NCBI RefSeq assembly: GCF_028009165.1
Contig: NC_079244.1
Span: forward strand, 3,038,001-3,102,000
Source of the DNA: Akanthomyces muscarius
Taxonomy: Eukaryota > Ascomycota > Sordariomycetes > Hypocreales > Cordycipitaceae
Length of the DNA: 64,000 bases
Direction of reading: 5' to 3'
The position numbers and the translations under genes are program-made. Under the pieces are notes generated by a model that saw nothing but the letters and a program-made list of their open reading frames with translations, was not told the origin of the DNA and did no database searches. The first letter of the stretch is position 1; each line of letters starts with the position of its first letter. Shown in pieces: positions 51,634-63,403 of this stretch.

Positions 51634-52546
51634 GTCGACTGATTCAATAGTTCGCAATTAGCACTTTCAGCGCTATGTCACGGCAATGCGAAGGTAAGCA
51701 GTAACAGTTATAACTTAGTTTCCTGAGGACAATACTTCCCATGAATGTCGCCAATTTACAAATTTACTAGTATTGGCAATAGATAGTCTGTCTGTACAGT
51801 GCGAAGACGGCACGGGGCCATGGCGCCCAAGGCTGTCGATTCGTAGGGTCGTATTTACAAACACGGGACACCCATGTATTCCGGCTCAGGCCCTTTCACG
51901 AGTCTATTATTGCATTTATCTTGAAATAGTTACATTCTGCGCCCGATGAAGCATGCGACGATACATGTGGGTGGCACAAGTACTTGCTTACGGTAGTGAA
52001 GGGGAAAGTGACCGATGCGGCAGGCCTCGGCGTAATTTACAATGTGAAGTATGAGTAGCCAAGGAGCTCTCGTGCATCACAGCTACACAATATAAGTGCT
52101 GATTTAGACGAGCAAAGCAAGCCATTCATTGACTCGTCTCTACCAGAGCTTGCTTCGGGGTGGGCTTGGCCGGGAGCCTTGTTTCCTTGCAGAAATTGTA
52201 ACCTCGCCGGCAGCCTTAAAAGCAGGGTAGTAATGTCTCAATATTATTGCATCCGGAGGATTATTCAATTTTCAGCTGAACACTATGTAACCTGTGACCA
52301 TATTTGTCGCCGAAGGCTGAGGCCCTCCGTGCTGCAATGTAACCAGTATGCGAGTATAGTATCGTCGCCTCCGTACAGTGCAAGGACTGCACGGTTACTA
52401 AGGCTCGTCTATATTCTTGACATGGCTCAATAATCGATATTCAGGTTATGGATAGCTCGCGACATACATATACAGTTTGTATAAGCAGATCTCTGACTCT
52501 AGGCAGAAATGTCACCCTGAGAACTACTTACAGTATTCGCTGATAA
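51634..52546. promoter_or_regulatory. shared promoter region of the divergent LysM and chitinase genes
   Basis: 913 bases between the two starts, with no coding frame of interest. Two 22-base segments, 51794-51815 and 52373-52394, match at 19 positions in the same orientation (GTACAGTGC...GCACGG). They may be regulatory sites or the trace of an old local duplication. Confidence 0.45.
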
Positions 52547-53407
52547 ATGACTAAAATGGGGCATCTCAAGCCTTTTTATATCGCTGCGGCGATATTTCTA
52601 TTCTTGGAATCTGGCAATACCGCTATTAGCTCTAGAAATACCGCCCAAACGTCGCAGAATGGGAGCCTCTCGGAAACCATCTTCCTCAGTAACGTGACTC
52701 GATCCCAGAGTACCGCCCAACAGAGTTATTCGAACCGCTCCTCTGCATACAGGCTTTTGCAAACGTACTGGCAGCTTCCAGAAGGAACCTGCAACGAGAA
52801 AATACCATGTGCTAAAGGCGCTTGTTGTAGTAGGGTGAGTCAAGCTGTGGTCGCTGCGGAAGCAGTAACAGACTAACTCTCTGTAGGCAACTGGACTATG
52901 CGGCTACTCCCCAAAGGAATGCGGTAGTGATTATTCTTCCAACTGCAATGCAAAGGCAGAATGTGGCCAGTACGGCGCACCTGGGAAACAAAACTGTCCA
53001 TTGCGGGTTTGCTGCTCCGTGTTTGGGTATGTAACTTGCCTCTGTATCAGCAAAACACTTTAGTACTAAAACGACGAGCTAGATTCTGTGGCTCGACGGC
53101 TGACTTCTGCGAGAAGAAGTGCCAAAAAGACTTTGGTGGCTGTGGCAAAGTCAAGCGCCCATCCTGCGGCACGGCCTCTGGTACCACAGATGGCGTATCC
53201 ATTGGCTACTACGAATCTTGGTCAAACACTCGCAAGTGCCAGTCCGTCTCCCCCGAGGACCTGAACCTGCGTGGGTTTACCCATATCAACTTTGCTTTCG
53301 TTTTTTTTCATCCTCAAACTTATGAGATTGTCCCCATGAACAAGAAAGCGGGCGACTTATTCCACAGGTTCACAAAGCTCAAGGAGAAGAAGCCAGGCCT
53401 GCAGACA

Positions 53408-53410
53408 TGA
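53408..53410 (+). other. in-frame TGA in the chitinase barrel
   Basis: Lies just before VSVGGWSF, the conserved third strand of GH18 enzymes, where a Trp or similar residue is expected. No splice pair removes it without removing conserved sequence. Confidence 0.75.
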
Positions 53411-53884
53411 GTCAGCGTCGGTGGATGGTCCTTCAACGATCGTGGGTGCCTCACATTTTCTTCACCACTTTACCACGACAGGGCGCAGAGCTAACCAACA
53501 GCACAGCCGGTCCATATCAAACAGCATTCAGTGATATGGCTAGGACAGCCGAGGGCCGCAAGAAGTTCATTGACGGTCTCATGACGTTCATGGATACCTA
53601 CGGCTTTGATGGTGCCGATATGGATTGGGAGTATCCGACTGCTGGTGAGTAGACCTCGTGTTATGCAGTATTTTGCGCAGCTAATTGTGTATTCAGAGGA
53701 TCGTGGAGGCCGACCAGATGACACCACCAATTTTGTCCAGCTGTCCGCAGACATCAAGCAAGCGTTTGCAGGAAGCTACGGATACACCATTACACTCCCT
53801 GCATCTTACTGGTATCTACAGCACTTTGATCTTGCCAAGCATCAGGAGTCTGTTGACTGGTTCAACATAATGTCCTACGACTTA

Positions 53885-53892
53885 CACGCGTT
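53885..53892 (+). other. one-base deletion in the chitinase barrel
   Basis: Upstream reads MSYDLH in one frame; the conserved V-W-D-G that should follow is in the next frame, which stays open into YYGRSFTLTD. One G is missing near 53888. Confidence 0.75.
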
Positions 53893-55089
53893 TGGGATGG
53901 TGCTTCGAAGGCTATTGGACCAAAGGTTGCCACCCATACCAACGTCACTGAGATTGACCTCGGCCTTGACCTTCTTTGGCGCGCTGGCGTGAAGCCGGAA
54001 AAGGTAGTCCTTGGCCAAGGGTATTACGGTCGCTCATTTACTTTGACCGACCCATCATGCAATACGCCAAACGGAATCTGTACCTTTTCAGGTGGTGCTG
54101 ATGAAGGCTCTTGTTCCGGAGCATCCGGTGTCCTCACTCTGCAAGAGATCAAGGACATTGTGAAGAAGGAAGCCATCAAGCCCACATATGACAAGAATGC
54201 TGGTGTGAAGTGGTTTACATGGGACTCTAATCAGTGGGTGTCGTATGATGACGAGGAAACACTACCCCACAAGAGAGACTTGGCCAACGATAGATGTCTT
54301 GGAGGGCTCATGGTTTGGGCGATTGATCAGGTTGATCAAAAAGCTAAAAGTCTGAACTATCCCAACGAAATGAGTGAAGAAGAGATCCAGGATGCAGAAA
54401 CCATCTACCAAGGTGAGGCCGCCCAAGGTGTCTGCTACACCACGAAATGCGACGAGAAATGTGACACTGGTGACCACGAAGCGTCTCAAATGAGTGGACA
54501 ACCGGGTCAACTCTCCAACATGGATCGTTGTGACGAGGGTAAATTCCGTCGGCTCTGCTGTCTTAAGGGATCTACTATGGGCACTTGTCGATGGAGAGGA
54601 TACCGAGGCCTTGGCCTGTCCTGCACTGGTGGCTGTGGAGAGGACGAGACAGAGATCACGCAAAATACTAACCATCACTCCGACAAAGAAGATCAGACAT
54701 GCTCTGGTGGTACACAAAGCTACTGCTGCAAGGACTTCAAGCCGCCAATCACAAAAGAACAGGTCAAGGACAAGATTGAGGACAAAGCAAAAGATGCTGC
54801 GATTGCTATTGCTGAAGCCGCGGCGCTTGAGCTCGCAGCTACTGCCTTCTGCCGCATTGCCATTACCGCCCTGCTGACGCCTCTCTCATTTATTCCCGTC
54901 ATTGGTAAGCTCTCTTAATCTTCAAACCATCTGCGCCACTGCGAAAGCCGCACAATGATAAGCAATGCTGACATGTGCGTACAGGATGGATCATTCGCCT
55001 CGCGGTCCAAGCCGCTGTTCCGGCACTAGCAAAGCTCTGCGCAAAAGGCATTGCCAAGGGCGGTAAATCCGTCTTTAAATTCCGCGGCA

Positions 55090-55098
55090 AGGACTGAT
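55090..55098 (+). other. one-base insertion in the chitinase C-terminal part
   Basis: The frame from exon 54985 ends in TGA at 55095-55097. The long downstream frame (to 56331) joins it if one base, most simply T55095, is an insertion. It is possible that this is instead the natural end and the downstream frame a separate gene, but no start or promoter is evident. Confidence 0.6.
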
Positions 55099-56331
55099 GT
55101 AAAGCTCGACAAGCCGCTCAAGTCTAAGAATGACCGAAAGCCGTCGGAAAAGCCAGAGAAGCGTCCCTCGCGCACAAAGGACTGTAAGAACCCGGGAAAC
55201 AAAAGGTTCGCAAAGAGAGCGCTTGCACCAAAGACGGAGACAAAGACGATCACGCGCCAGCCTACAGAAGTTGTCACGACCCGAACCTGCGACTACAATG
55301 TAGCCGGACAGGCGTGCTCGCATTACAGCTCCGTTATGAGTCGGGCAAAGTCACTTAGTAGCATGACCTGCATTGATCAGCGACATATCGGGTTGGGCAA
55401 TATCCGCGAAAGAGTGGCCGCTTACAACCGTGAGCATCACACCAGCTGGATGAAGGGCTGGCTGCAGAGGCCCAACCTCTCGTGTCAGCGTGACGAATTC
55501 CCACCAGCCGCAATCTGGCAAGCTCGCGACAAGAGGGTCTGGATTCGCCTTTTGCCGGGAACCATGAATGGATCGGCAGGACAGCTCTTCAAAGGGTGCC
55601 TTGATAAGGTCAAGCTGAGCATCCTCGGTGTTAACAGGGGACCCCCTGTCAAGGTAGGGTGCCGCGACCGTGTGGTGGTAACAGAAACAGTGCGACCCAT
55701 TGACACGGTGATTGTGATCAAGTTTAAGAACATGCCAGCCATCGACGATGCTGGGCTGACGGAGAATCCCTGCTGGCCGTCCACTCTCGTCGACGATCCT
55801 GGTTTTGCGCTCAACGCCAATGACCCCTGGTACCATGAGTCTTCCAACAGGGGTAGGAGAGTATACAAAAAATATTACCCCAACCCCCCGGAGGCCCAGT
55901 TTACCCAAGGCAAGGTCAACAAGTCGGGTTGGGGAAAATGGGACGAGCACGGCGTGATGATGGGCATGATGGACCCCGACGATGTCTACGTGGACGAGGG
56001 TAACTCGTCTCGTCGCATCACAGAGGAAGAGCTGTTGGATGATCTTGGCATGCTGAGATGTTTAGGGGACTGTTCTGCGGAGATGGCCGACCTTGGTATT
56101 GCGTCTCTGCCCGTGTCACAAATTGCTCCTACCCCGACACCCCAAAGCGTCGAGGCGGAAACGACTCCAGCTTTTGCCCGCCGAGCGACATCCACGGCCC
56201 TTTCCAAGGTCTTGGATGCTGTTATCTCAACTGCCACTGTTGCAGTTGGTGCCATGATTACCGAAATGGCCGAATATGCTGCCCCAGATGACACCAAGGA
56301 TGGATGGGCAACAGATCTAGCCATTTGGTAG

Positions 56332-56837
56332 TCCTTTTACCTCGTGACATACTTTGACCTTGGCCGAACATTTGCATTCGATGACCATACTTTTTGTACT
56401 TACATCATTTTGTTTTTTCGAATTCAATTTTTCCAAGCTTTCCCTCACTTCTCTCGACAGGGATGTGTTGAACTTGTCAGGGCATCAGACCGAAACAGTG
56501 CACAGAGCTCATCTCGTAAGCCGACTTATAGCAGGTGTTATTGCGCAATCTGGTAGCATAGTATGCCCATATAGGTGACGGGCAAAAAGAGCAGAGATGC
56601 TCCTATAGATGGAGGGCCTTGTCATTACTATAATTATGAATAAGAATCAGTGAATAGCGGCCATTTTCGACGAGCGACCGATGCATTCACAAAAGCCCAG
56701 AACAGACTTCGAGGAGCCTATAGATTATAAATTGAAATAGTATAATTTCTACGTAAGACTCTTATACTAATGTGTGTTCAAATAAACCATTTCGCGTGCC
56801 GGGTGGTAGTCAGGTCTAAGCACAATCTTACAAAATG
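56332..56837. other. convergent intergenic region
   Basis: About 500 AT-rich bases between the chitinase pseudogene end and the ABC transporter stop. No gene seen. It separates the decayed chitinase/LysM module from the RiPP-like locus. Confidence 0.6.
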
Positions 56838-59800
56838 CTAGACTTTCCTCGCCGCAGCTTCGATCTTGGCCTGCTCACCGCTACAAGCTACCATGTCCCA
56901 AAACATGCCCTTATTTTCCAACAACTCTGCTGGAGACCCTGACTCGAACACTTGGCCCTGGCTCATGACAACAATCTTGTCAAAGCCGGCTACCGTCAGC
57001 AGCTTGTGCGCAACGACAATCACCGTAGCATCGCAAAACTCCTCGGCGATGATCTTCTGAATGGCCGAGTCGGTAGCCTCGTCCATTCCGCTTGTGGCCT
57101 CGTCAAGAACAAGAACGCGGCACTGCGCCAAGATGGCACGTGCGAGGCAGACCAGCTGGCGCTGGCCGTGCGACAGGTTGGTGCCGCCGGACTCGATGTT
57201 TGTGTCCAAGCCGAGCGCGGGCGCCTTCTCTGATGGCTGGGTCGGTTTGGCACGGGCGAGGCGCACACGCTCCAGGACGGATTGAACCTGCTCATCCGTC
57301 TTCTCCGCGAATGGATCAATGTTGGCGCGGAGCGTGCCGGAGAAAAGCACAGGGTCTTGGGGAATGAGCCTGACAGAGCTGCGAAGCTGATGCAGAGATG
57401 CTTCGGCAACTTCCACGCCGTCAATAAAAATCTGGCCGTCAGTGACAGGGACAAATCGCAAGAGCGCATTGGTGAGACTGGATTTTCCAGCACCGGTCCG
57501 TCCAACAATGCCAATTCGCTGCCGAGACGGTGCACAAAGCGACACGTCCTTGAGCGCCGGTGGTAAATCTGGTCCATACTTCATTGTGACTCCCTTGATC
57601 TCCACAGTCCCCCGAGATGGCCAGTCTGCGACCCGTCTTCCTGTGTCTGTCTCCGTCGGCACCTCTGTCAAGGCAATCACCCGGTCAGCGGCTGTAATGC
57701 CCATGCGAATGGCAGAAACCTGATTCAAGAGCTTCGACAAGGTGCCTTTCATCTGAAGAGCCAAGGTAATGGTAAATCCAGCTGTTGCCGCATCGACGTT
57801 GTTGTAGACCATAGCCGCCGCTGTTGTAACCACAAAAGCGCAGCCCAGAGCGCCTGATCGTATGAGCGTCCAGCAGTTTCCGATTTGGATGTGTATCCCA
57901 ACCTTGGAGAAATTGTCGGCCAAGCCGCAATAGCGCTCCATAAACAGCGGAGTTCGGCCGAATGCGCGAATAGTAGCTCGTCCAATAATCATGGCGTTGG
58001 TGTGGTCGTCGACTGGATGAGAGGCTGGCCCGAGAAGTGGTCGCAACCTTCCGCCCGACTGGATCATCTTAGGCCCTATGTACGCATACACCGCTAATAT
58101 TGTGACCGCGCTGATTGCTGTAAAACGATTGGAGTAGAGACTGTATTCCCCGGTCAGCTTAAAGTTGTTAAAAGTGAGGTTCTCGGGCTACCGCACCTGA
58201 CGGCAATAATGGTTCCAAGATTGATAAGTGTTCCCAGGATGCCATTGAATGCAGGTGCAATCAAATTATCAATTACATGCATGTCCGTATCAATTATCTG
58301 ATAGAGCTGCCCAAATGGTGTCGAGTCTATCCAGGATAAGGTGGCTGTCAAGACACTTTGAATCAAGCTCTCGTAGATAGACCTCGAGGCAGCCATCCCG
58401 GCCGTAGCGAAAACAAGAGCTTGAGATGTGAGAGCCACAACATTGACAATGGAGATTAAAAGATAGAGTGACACGTTCCAGAGGGCGGCTGTGCTTTGGC
58501 TCGACTCGCTACTGCCATCCGTTGTCCACTTTGTAAGCCACCACGAATGCGCCGCATTCAAGCATTGGTAGCATACCGTAATAAAAGCACCGGCCAGGTA
58601 AAGTCGTATGCCGGATACACTCAAATAGCGCATGAGGGTGTGAGTCGTCGTTCGGGCAGCTTGAGTTTGAGATTGTGGCTCCTTGGAGCTCTTCTCACTA
58701 GGAGGCTTAGCAGCAGTTTCCTCGGCCTTGGTAGTATGCGCATCTGAAGACACAGTTGCGGAAAACTTAATCTTTGAAAGGTCAGGAACTTGCGATTTCC
58801 CAACAGCAGTTCCATCTTTGACGGTGACAACGTATCGTGCCGCTTCGATGCAGAACTCAGGACGGTGCGTCGCGAGAATGATGGTTCTCCCTGTCGCAAC
58901 ATCACCTGCGAGTGCGTGCCTGCAAATCCAATTCGCTATCGGTGTATCAACCGCTCCAAGAACGTCTTCGAGGATCAGAAGTTCTGCTGGGGAGTAGAAT
59001 GCTCTTGCTAGGGCCACGCGCCACTTCTGGCCGCCACTCAAGGAGGAACCCCCGGCTCCTGCGATCGTCGTATCGCCATCTGCGAGGGACTCAAGATCTT
59101 GGATGAGAGCACAAGCTTGTAGAGCTCTGTCATAGCGCTCTTGATTAAACGAAAATCCAAACACGATGTTGTCTCTAATTGAGCAGTTGTCAATCCACGG
59201 CGGCTGCGCAACGTAGGCAGTCGACCCTGGTACCAAGCCATCTTGAACAGCTTCACCAACGCTGGGCCTCCCGAGCCGCCCAGCTGTAATGGAAGCTTCG
59301 TCCAGCAGTGCAGATAATAGTAAGCTTTTGCCAGACCCAACCGGCCCTACAATAACACTAAGTTCGGATTTCGGAAAGCAGAGGTCAACGCTCGTAAGCT
59401 CAAAAGACGCCTTTTTGTCGCTGCCAGTTTGTCCTGGCCACGCCAAAGAGGCCGCCTCCAAAATCACCTTATCGGTGACCACTGCTGATTTGATCTGGTC
59501 CGGATAGTTCACGAACTTTTGTAGCCCCTGAAGGCTTATCCATGACTTGTGAAGTGTCGCGGCTTTGGCGGGAAGCTCTGCGAAAATGCCTTGCAGGTTG
59601 CTAAAAAAGCTCAGTGCTGTAAACGCCACAGCAGGACTCAGCTGGCCGCTTTCAATTGTATGGACCGATATAGCGACAGAAGCTAGAAGAATGGGGCCGA
59701 GATTAGAGAAGAAGTTGAGCTTCTCAAGAGCGATGGTGGTCTCCCAACGATGGTGCTGCATGTCCGCAATGGAATTCAGGAGCTTACGGTTCCAGAGGTG

Positions 59801-61299
59801 CTCCAGGGATGAGAGACGGATATGGTGGAGCGTCTGAAGCATTTCGATGAGAGAACTGGTGTTTTTGCGCTGCGATGCGACTTGGCCTCTTTGAAGCGCT
59901 TGGTGCTGTTGGGCCAAGCGTTTGGAGAGAAGTGTCGTAGCGACAGGGAAGAGGCTGCCGATGAGCAGGCTTCTGACGCTAAGCAGACGGCAAAGGTAAG
60001 TAATGTCGAGCAAGATCTTCAGTGCAGCCAAAGGGAAGTGGTAGTCATCCAAGACGGCTCTCGCAATGGACCATCTGAGAAACTTGTTAGAAGGGGCGAT
60101 ACGGGAAAGAAGAGGCTGCGACCATACGTATCTCTGAACATCTCTCCGCTACTGGATGACTTGTCGGACTTCTCGTTTGAGTCGTTCATATCTTCTCTCC
60201 GCATCATTTTTCCAATTACTAATGCGTCGAGTGCCGACACGACCGTCGCGTGCAGTACACCGGAGGTAACCCAGTATAGCCACGAATCTGCGACTGCACC
60301 CGACAGCATGCCCAAAAGCATAACACCCACCCATTTCCAGAGTTCAGAGTTGGAGCCCGGTGCATCATTGTTCTCCATGCCTTGAAGCAAATTGAACAGC
60401 GCATATCGGCTCCCAAACTCCGCTATGGCCTTGAGCAATACAAACGACCACTGAAGTAAAAGAGGACCTTGGCAGAATCGAAGCAAGCGAAGCCATATTC
60501 TATCGCCAGCTCTGACATCGCCAAATCGCTTACGCAGAGTTTCGGTGCGAAACGAAGAGTCTACAGCGGGGACATTGTCCAAACTGAGTTCTGTGGGGAG
60601 GCGAGCGGTGGACTTTTGATGCAAGAAACCGTACGAGAAGGTGATCCATGACAAGAGAGAGGCGCCATTGCGGTTCACTACTGCAGTATTTTGCAGATAG
60701 ATCTTGGGTTTCTTTGGGACACATGACAGTATAATGGCAAGCATTGCCAGAAGACCAAATTTTGCCAACTCATGTGGCCCAGTCTCCTTGGTTGAAGCAG
60801 CGGACACCGCGCAGATTAGGGCAATGGCGGAACTCAGTACCGTTGCGCGCGCTAATCTATAGCGCTCAGAGCAAGCCTTAGCAGAGTAGGTGGAAGCAAC
60901 CTGAATCGAAATCAGGACCTAACAAGTTGTTAGGCATGATTTGAATGAGAGTAATAGTATTGAACCAACAAGGAGAATAAAATCCAACGCCTCTCTTCCA
61001 AATCCCGATTCTCGTAGCCTTGGTAGTCCTTTCAATCCACCATTGGCACTGGCGGCAAGCCCCACGGAGCTGACAAGTAGAGCGCAACCGCTAGCATTTC
61101 TCCCTGCTGTCAGCGCTTTCTTCTCGGACTCGGCTGTTGCAGATCCATCTTGGTCTCGGTATGGAATCTCCGATCGGTGGGATCTACGATACACAGGTCT
61201 CACGGAGCAAAGAGTTAGGACAGACACGAAGAAGAGGGCGACCCCGCCAATGACAGCTGGGGGCGCCGACGCTGCCAGTTGATGCGGGCAGAGGTCCAT
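56838..61299 (-). CDS. ABCC-type (multidrug-resistance-associated) full ABC transporter, 1427 aa
   Basis: ATP-driven exporter with two membrane domains and two nucleotide-binding domains. Exons: 61299-60970, 60918-60128, 60074-58192 and 58117-56838; introns 51, 53 and 74 bases; 1428 codons including the stop. The first junction (donor GTTGGT) and the start are less sure, as an in-frame ATG also lies at 61482. NBD1: Walker A GPVGSGKS (about 617-624), signature LSGGQ (719-723), Walker B LLILEDVLGAVD, with Glu in place of the usual first Asp. NBD2: GRTGAGKS (about 1207-1214), LSHGQ (1316-1320), VLVLDEATSGMD with catalytic Glu near 1341. NBD1 is the more degenerate site, as is common in ABCC proteins. 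Next to the UstYa-like gene on the same strand, it is a good candidate for peptide-product export or self-protection; that link is inferred from position only. Confidence 0.9.
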
Positions 61300-61868
61300 G
61301 ATAAAGATGACGAGAAGGAGGGGTTTTGTTTGCTCAGAGAGAGGAAGGAACAGAAACCAAGCCTCTTTATCCTGTCTCCAGCGAAATGAAAACGGTGAAA
61401 AATTGGTTACAAAATAGGCTGTGGAGTTGCAGATACTTTGAGTCAACTTGGTAGATGCAACGAGACTCAGCAGTCGGCCCATGTGACCTCTTTGGGACTT
61501 GGTGGCTTACAGTCGAAGCTGCGGGCGCATTATATCGGCACAGACTGTACGAGAACTTCCACAAGAGACGGCCATTATGCAACTCCGCTGGCTGATAAGC
61601 TAAATGCAGCAATAAGGCTCGCCAGTAAGGCTCAGGTGCAAAAGTCCCTGCAGCCACATAATTTAGTGCGCGGGCCGCGGGCCGCGGGCCGCTGGCCATA
61701 GTGCGGCTGGGCAAGAATCATGGCTCGTCAGTCAACGAGCACGCGATGCGATGCCCTAGGTGTTTACTCGGATAGGAAATATGATTCGTACGGACTACGG
61801 AGTGCTGTGGAAGCTAATCTGGCTCCTCACTAGATAACTAAGACGATTCCTTTGTACCGAGGCAAAGG
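61300..61868. other. intergenic region between ABC transporter and UstYa-like genes
   Basis: 570 bases between the ABC transporter start and the UstYa-like stop, both on the minus strand. Promoter of the transporter. Contains a GC-rich GGGCCGC triple repeat at about 61675-61695. Confidence 0.6.
61675..61695. repeat. triple GGGCCGC repeat
   Basis: Three tandem copies of the seven-base GC-rich unit, followed by a near copy with T, in otherwise mixed-composition spacer DNA, about 380 bases upstream of the ABC transporter start. Confidence 0.7.
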
Positions 61869-62958
61869 CTACTCTGCTCGCCAGCTTTCGCACTTTGGCA
61901 TGCCTTGGCCCTTGTAAGTGTCTTGCAGGCTTATCCACTTGCCCAAGCGGGCTTCCTCGTTGAGAATGGGCGACTTTTGGGGTACGAGCCCGCCCGGTCG
62001 GTCGATGGCTTGCCACTGCTCCTGCAGCCATTCCTCGGGAAGGCGATGCTTCTCCTGCCAAGCGAGCAGGCCCTCGAAGTCCATGCATTTCCGTGTAATG
62101 TCAAAGTCCGGAAAAGGCCGCGAATGGTCCTCCACCCAGTCGAACTTGATCAGGTCCATGCTCGGATGGCACATGAGCCATCGCGCCAGAGCTTCCTGGC
62201 AATGCGACAGGTGCGCGACGTACGCCGGCGGCTGCCCGTCCTTGTGGTAGTAAGGGAAGTTGTAATGCAGGCTCTGCCTCATCGAATTCAGACAGTGCAA
62301 CAGGTGCAGACCGTCTAGTTGTACAAGGTAGGCGTCATTGCCCAAATCCCATGCCTCGGGGGCCTTTATGACTGTAGAGGGATCCTTTCCCAGGCCGTCT
62401 CGAACCTGCTTCTCGGTGATGGGCATCATGCCCAAGTCCGATATGCGGTTCCAGTACGCATCAACTTCGGGGCTCGGAGGCTGGCGGAGAATGGAATGGT
62501 TTGCCAACATCGGGTAAGTGGCGAAGTGGGTGGCCGCGAAGATGGGAGACATGGTTTCGATTAAAGGCGCTGCACAATTGTCAGTCAAAGGATTCTCGCC
62601 CCAAGCCTGTGAGCTGCACGCACAGTAGAAAGTTGTCTGTCGCAGCAGTTCTCGGGCGTCAATCGTTTTTGACCTGCTCAACAGGAGAGAAAGGCCTAAG
62701 CAAATGAGTGATGATAGAAACAAAGCCAGATTTGCAATGATGACTCTGTTCCAGCGGCGTGTCTCTGTACAATCTCAGTCATCAGGATGTAGCGGAGGCT
62801 TGAGATATTCAGACTCACCGTGAGGTTGGCTGGAAAACTCGTCTTCAGAGACGGGGCTTTTGCTTGATAGCACTTCGTACGTAAAGTTCGCCTGATGGCT
62901 ATGGTTAGCCAGACTTGACCAAGCTATGAGGTCAAACATGACGGGAGCTTACAGTCAT
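61869..62958 (-). CDS. UstYa-family (DUF3328) protein, predicted RiPP-modifying oxidase, four exons, 306 aa
   Basis: UstYa-family proteins carry out oxidative cyclisation of fungal RiPPs such as ustiloxin, asperipin and phomopsin. Exons: 62958-62953 (Met-Thr only), 62891-62819, 62764-62624 and 62569-61869; introns 61, 54 and 54 bases; 307 codons including the stop. One membrane helix lies at about residues 34-56 (VIIANLALFLSSLICLGLSLLLS) after a short N terminus. The two diagnostic HxxHC motifs are HLLHC at 162-166 and HLSHC at 193-197, thought to bind a metal. The third intron is needed to give the family-like FYSPLIE; without it a Cys-rich insert appears. It is divergent from the repeat precursor gene with 445 bases between starts. 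Confidence 0.9.
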
Positions 62959-63403
62959 GGCGATTTGGTCAGTGCAACTGACTCGTGGTGAAGCGAGGTT
63001 GGCTGTCAGATATCTGATGCAACTTCTCTGCAGAGGAACAAGTTGTATTGAAAAGAGATGAAGATAGAGGGAGAGAGGTAGGCTGGGGCGTTGGAGGGTA
63101 CCCGAAATCCAGCACCACCAGGCTCACGCACTCCGCCGCGTTTGCATGCACATGTGAATTCATTGTGTCGAGCATCTTCAGCCACCACCTGGAGTGGGCA
63201 GTAAGGCTTGAGGATTCTACTCGCGGAGACAAGAAGGCTGTGGCAACTCGACGAAATGTCCAACCCTTGCGTCCGTCATGTCCACAGTCGGCGGGAAGTT
63301 GTGGTATAAATTCCTCTGCATGTGCCTGCTCAAATGCTTCCAACTTGACATCTTCATTGTATAAAACTACGTTCTTCTTTACTACAATCTTTACAGAAGA
63401 AAC
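62959..63403. promoter_or_regulatory. shared promoter region of the UstYa-like and RiPP precursor genes
   Basis: 445 bases between two divergent starts. A TATAAATT element at 63305-63312 lies 99 bases before the precursor ATG, and a second TATAAAA at 63360-63366 lies only 38 bases before it. Such sharing suggests the two genes are co-regulated. Confidence 0.6.
63305..63312 (+). promoter_or_regulatory. candidate TATA box of the RiPP precursor gene
   Basis: TATAAATT, 99 bases upstream of the ATG at 63404. The next TATAAAA (63360) is closer to the ATG than usual. Confidence 0.45.

Larger units (their letters stand above)
52547..56331 (+). pseudogene. subgroup C (killer-toxin-like) GH18 chitinase gene, broken by one stop and two frameshifts
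   Basis: Segments: 52547-52834, 52887-53026, 53083-53445, 53502-53644, 53697-54904, 54985-56331, with introns of 52-80 bases. Layout: signal peptide (FYIAAAIFLFLESG), Cys-rich chitin-binding domain (ECGQYGAPG, FCGSTADFC), GH18 barrel with catalytic DGADMDWE at about 53614-53637, then the long C-terminal part of this chitinase subgroup. Lesions: TGA at 53408-53410 where the family has Trp before VSVGGWSF; a one-base loss near 53888, in the MSYDLHG-WD motif; a one-base gain near 55095, giving a stop after FKFRGKD while the reading goes on from DVKLDKP in another frame. The rest of the frame is well preserved, so inactivation looks recent. Relatives are secreted enzymes that act on fungal cell walls. 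No restored sequence is given. Confidence 0.85.
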
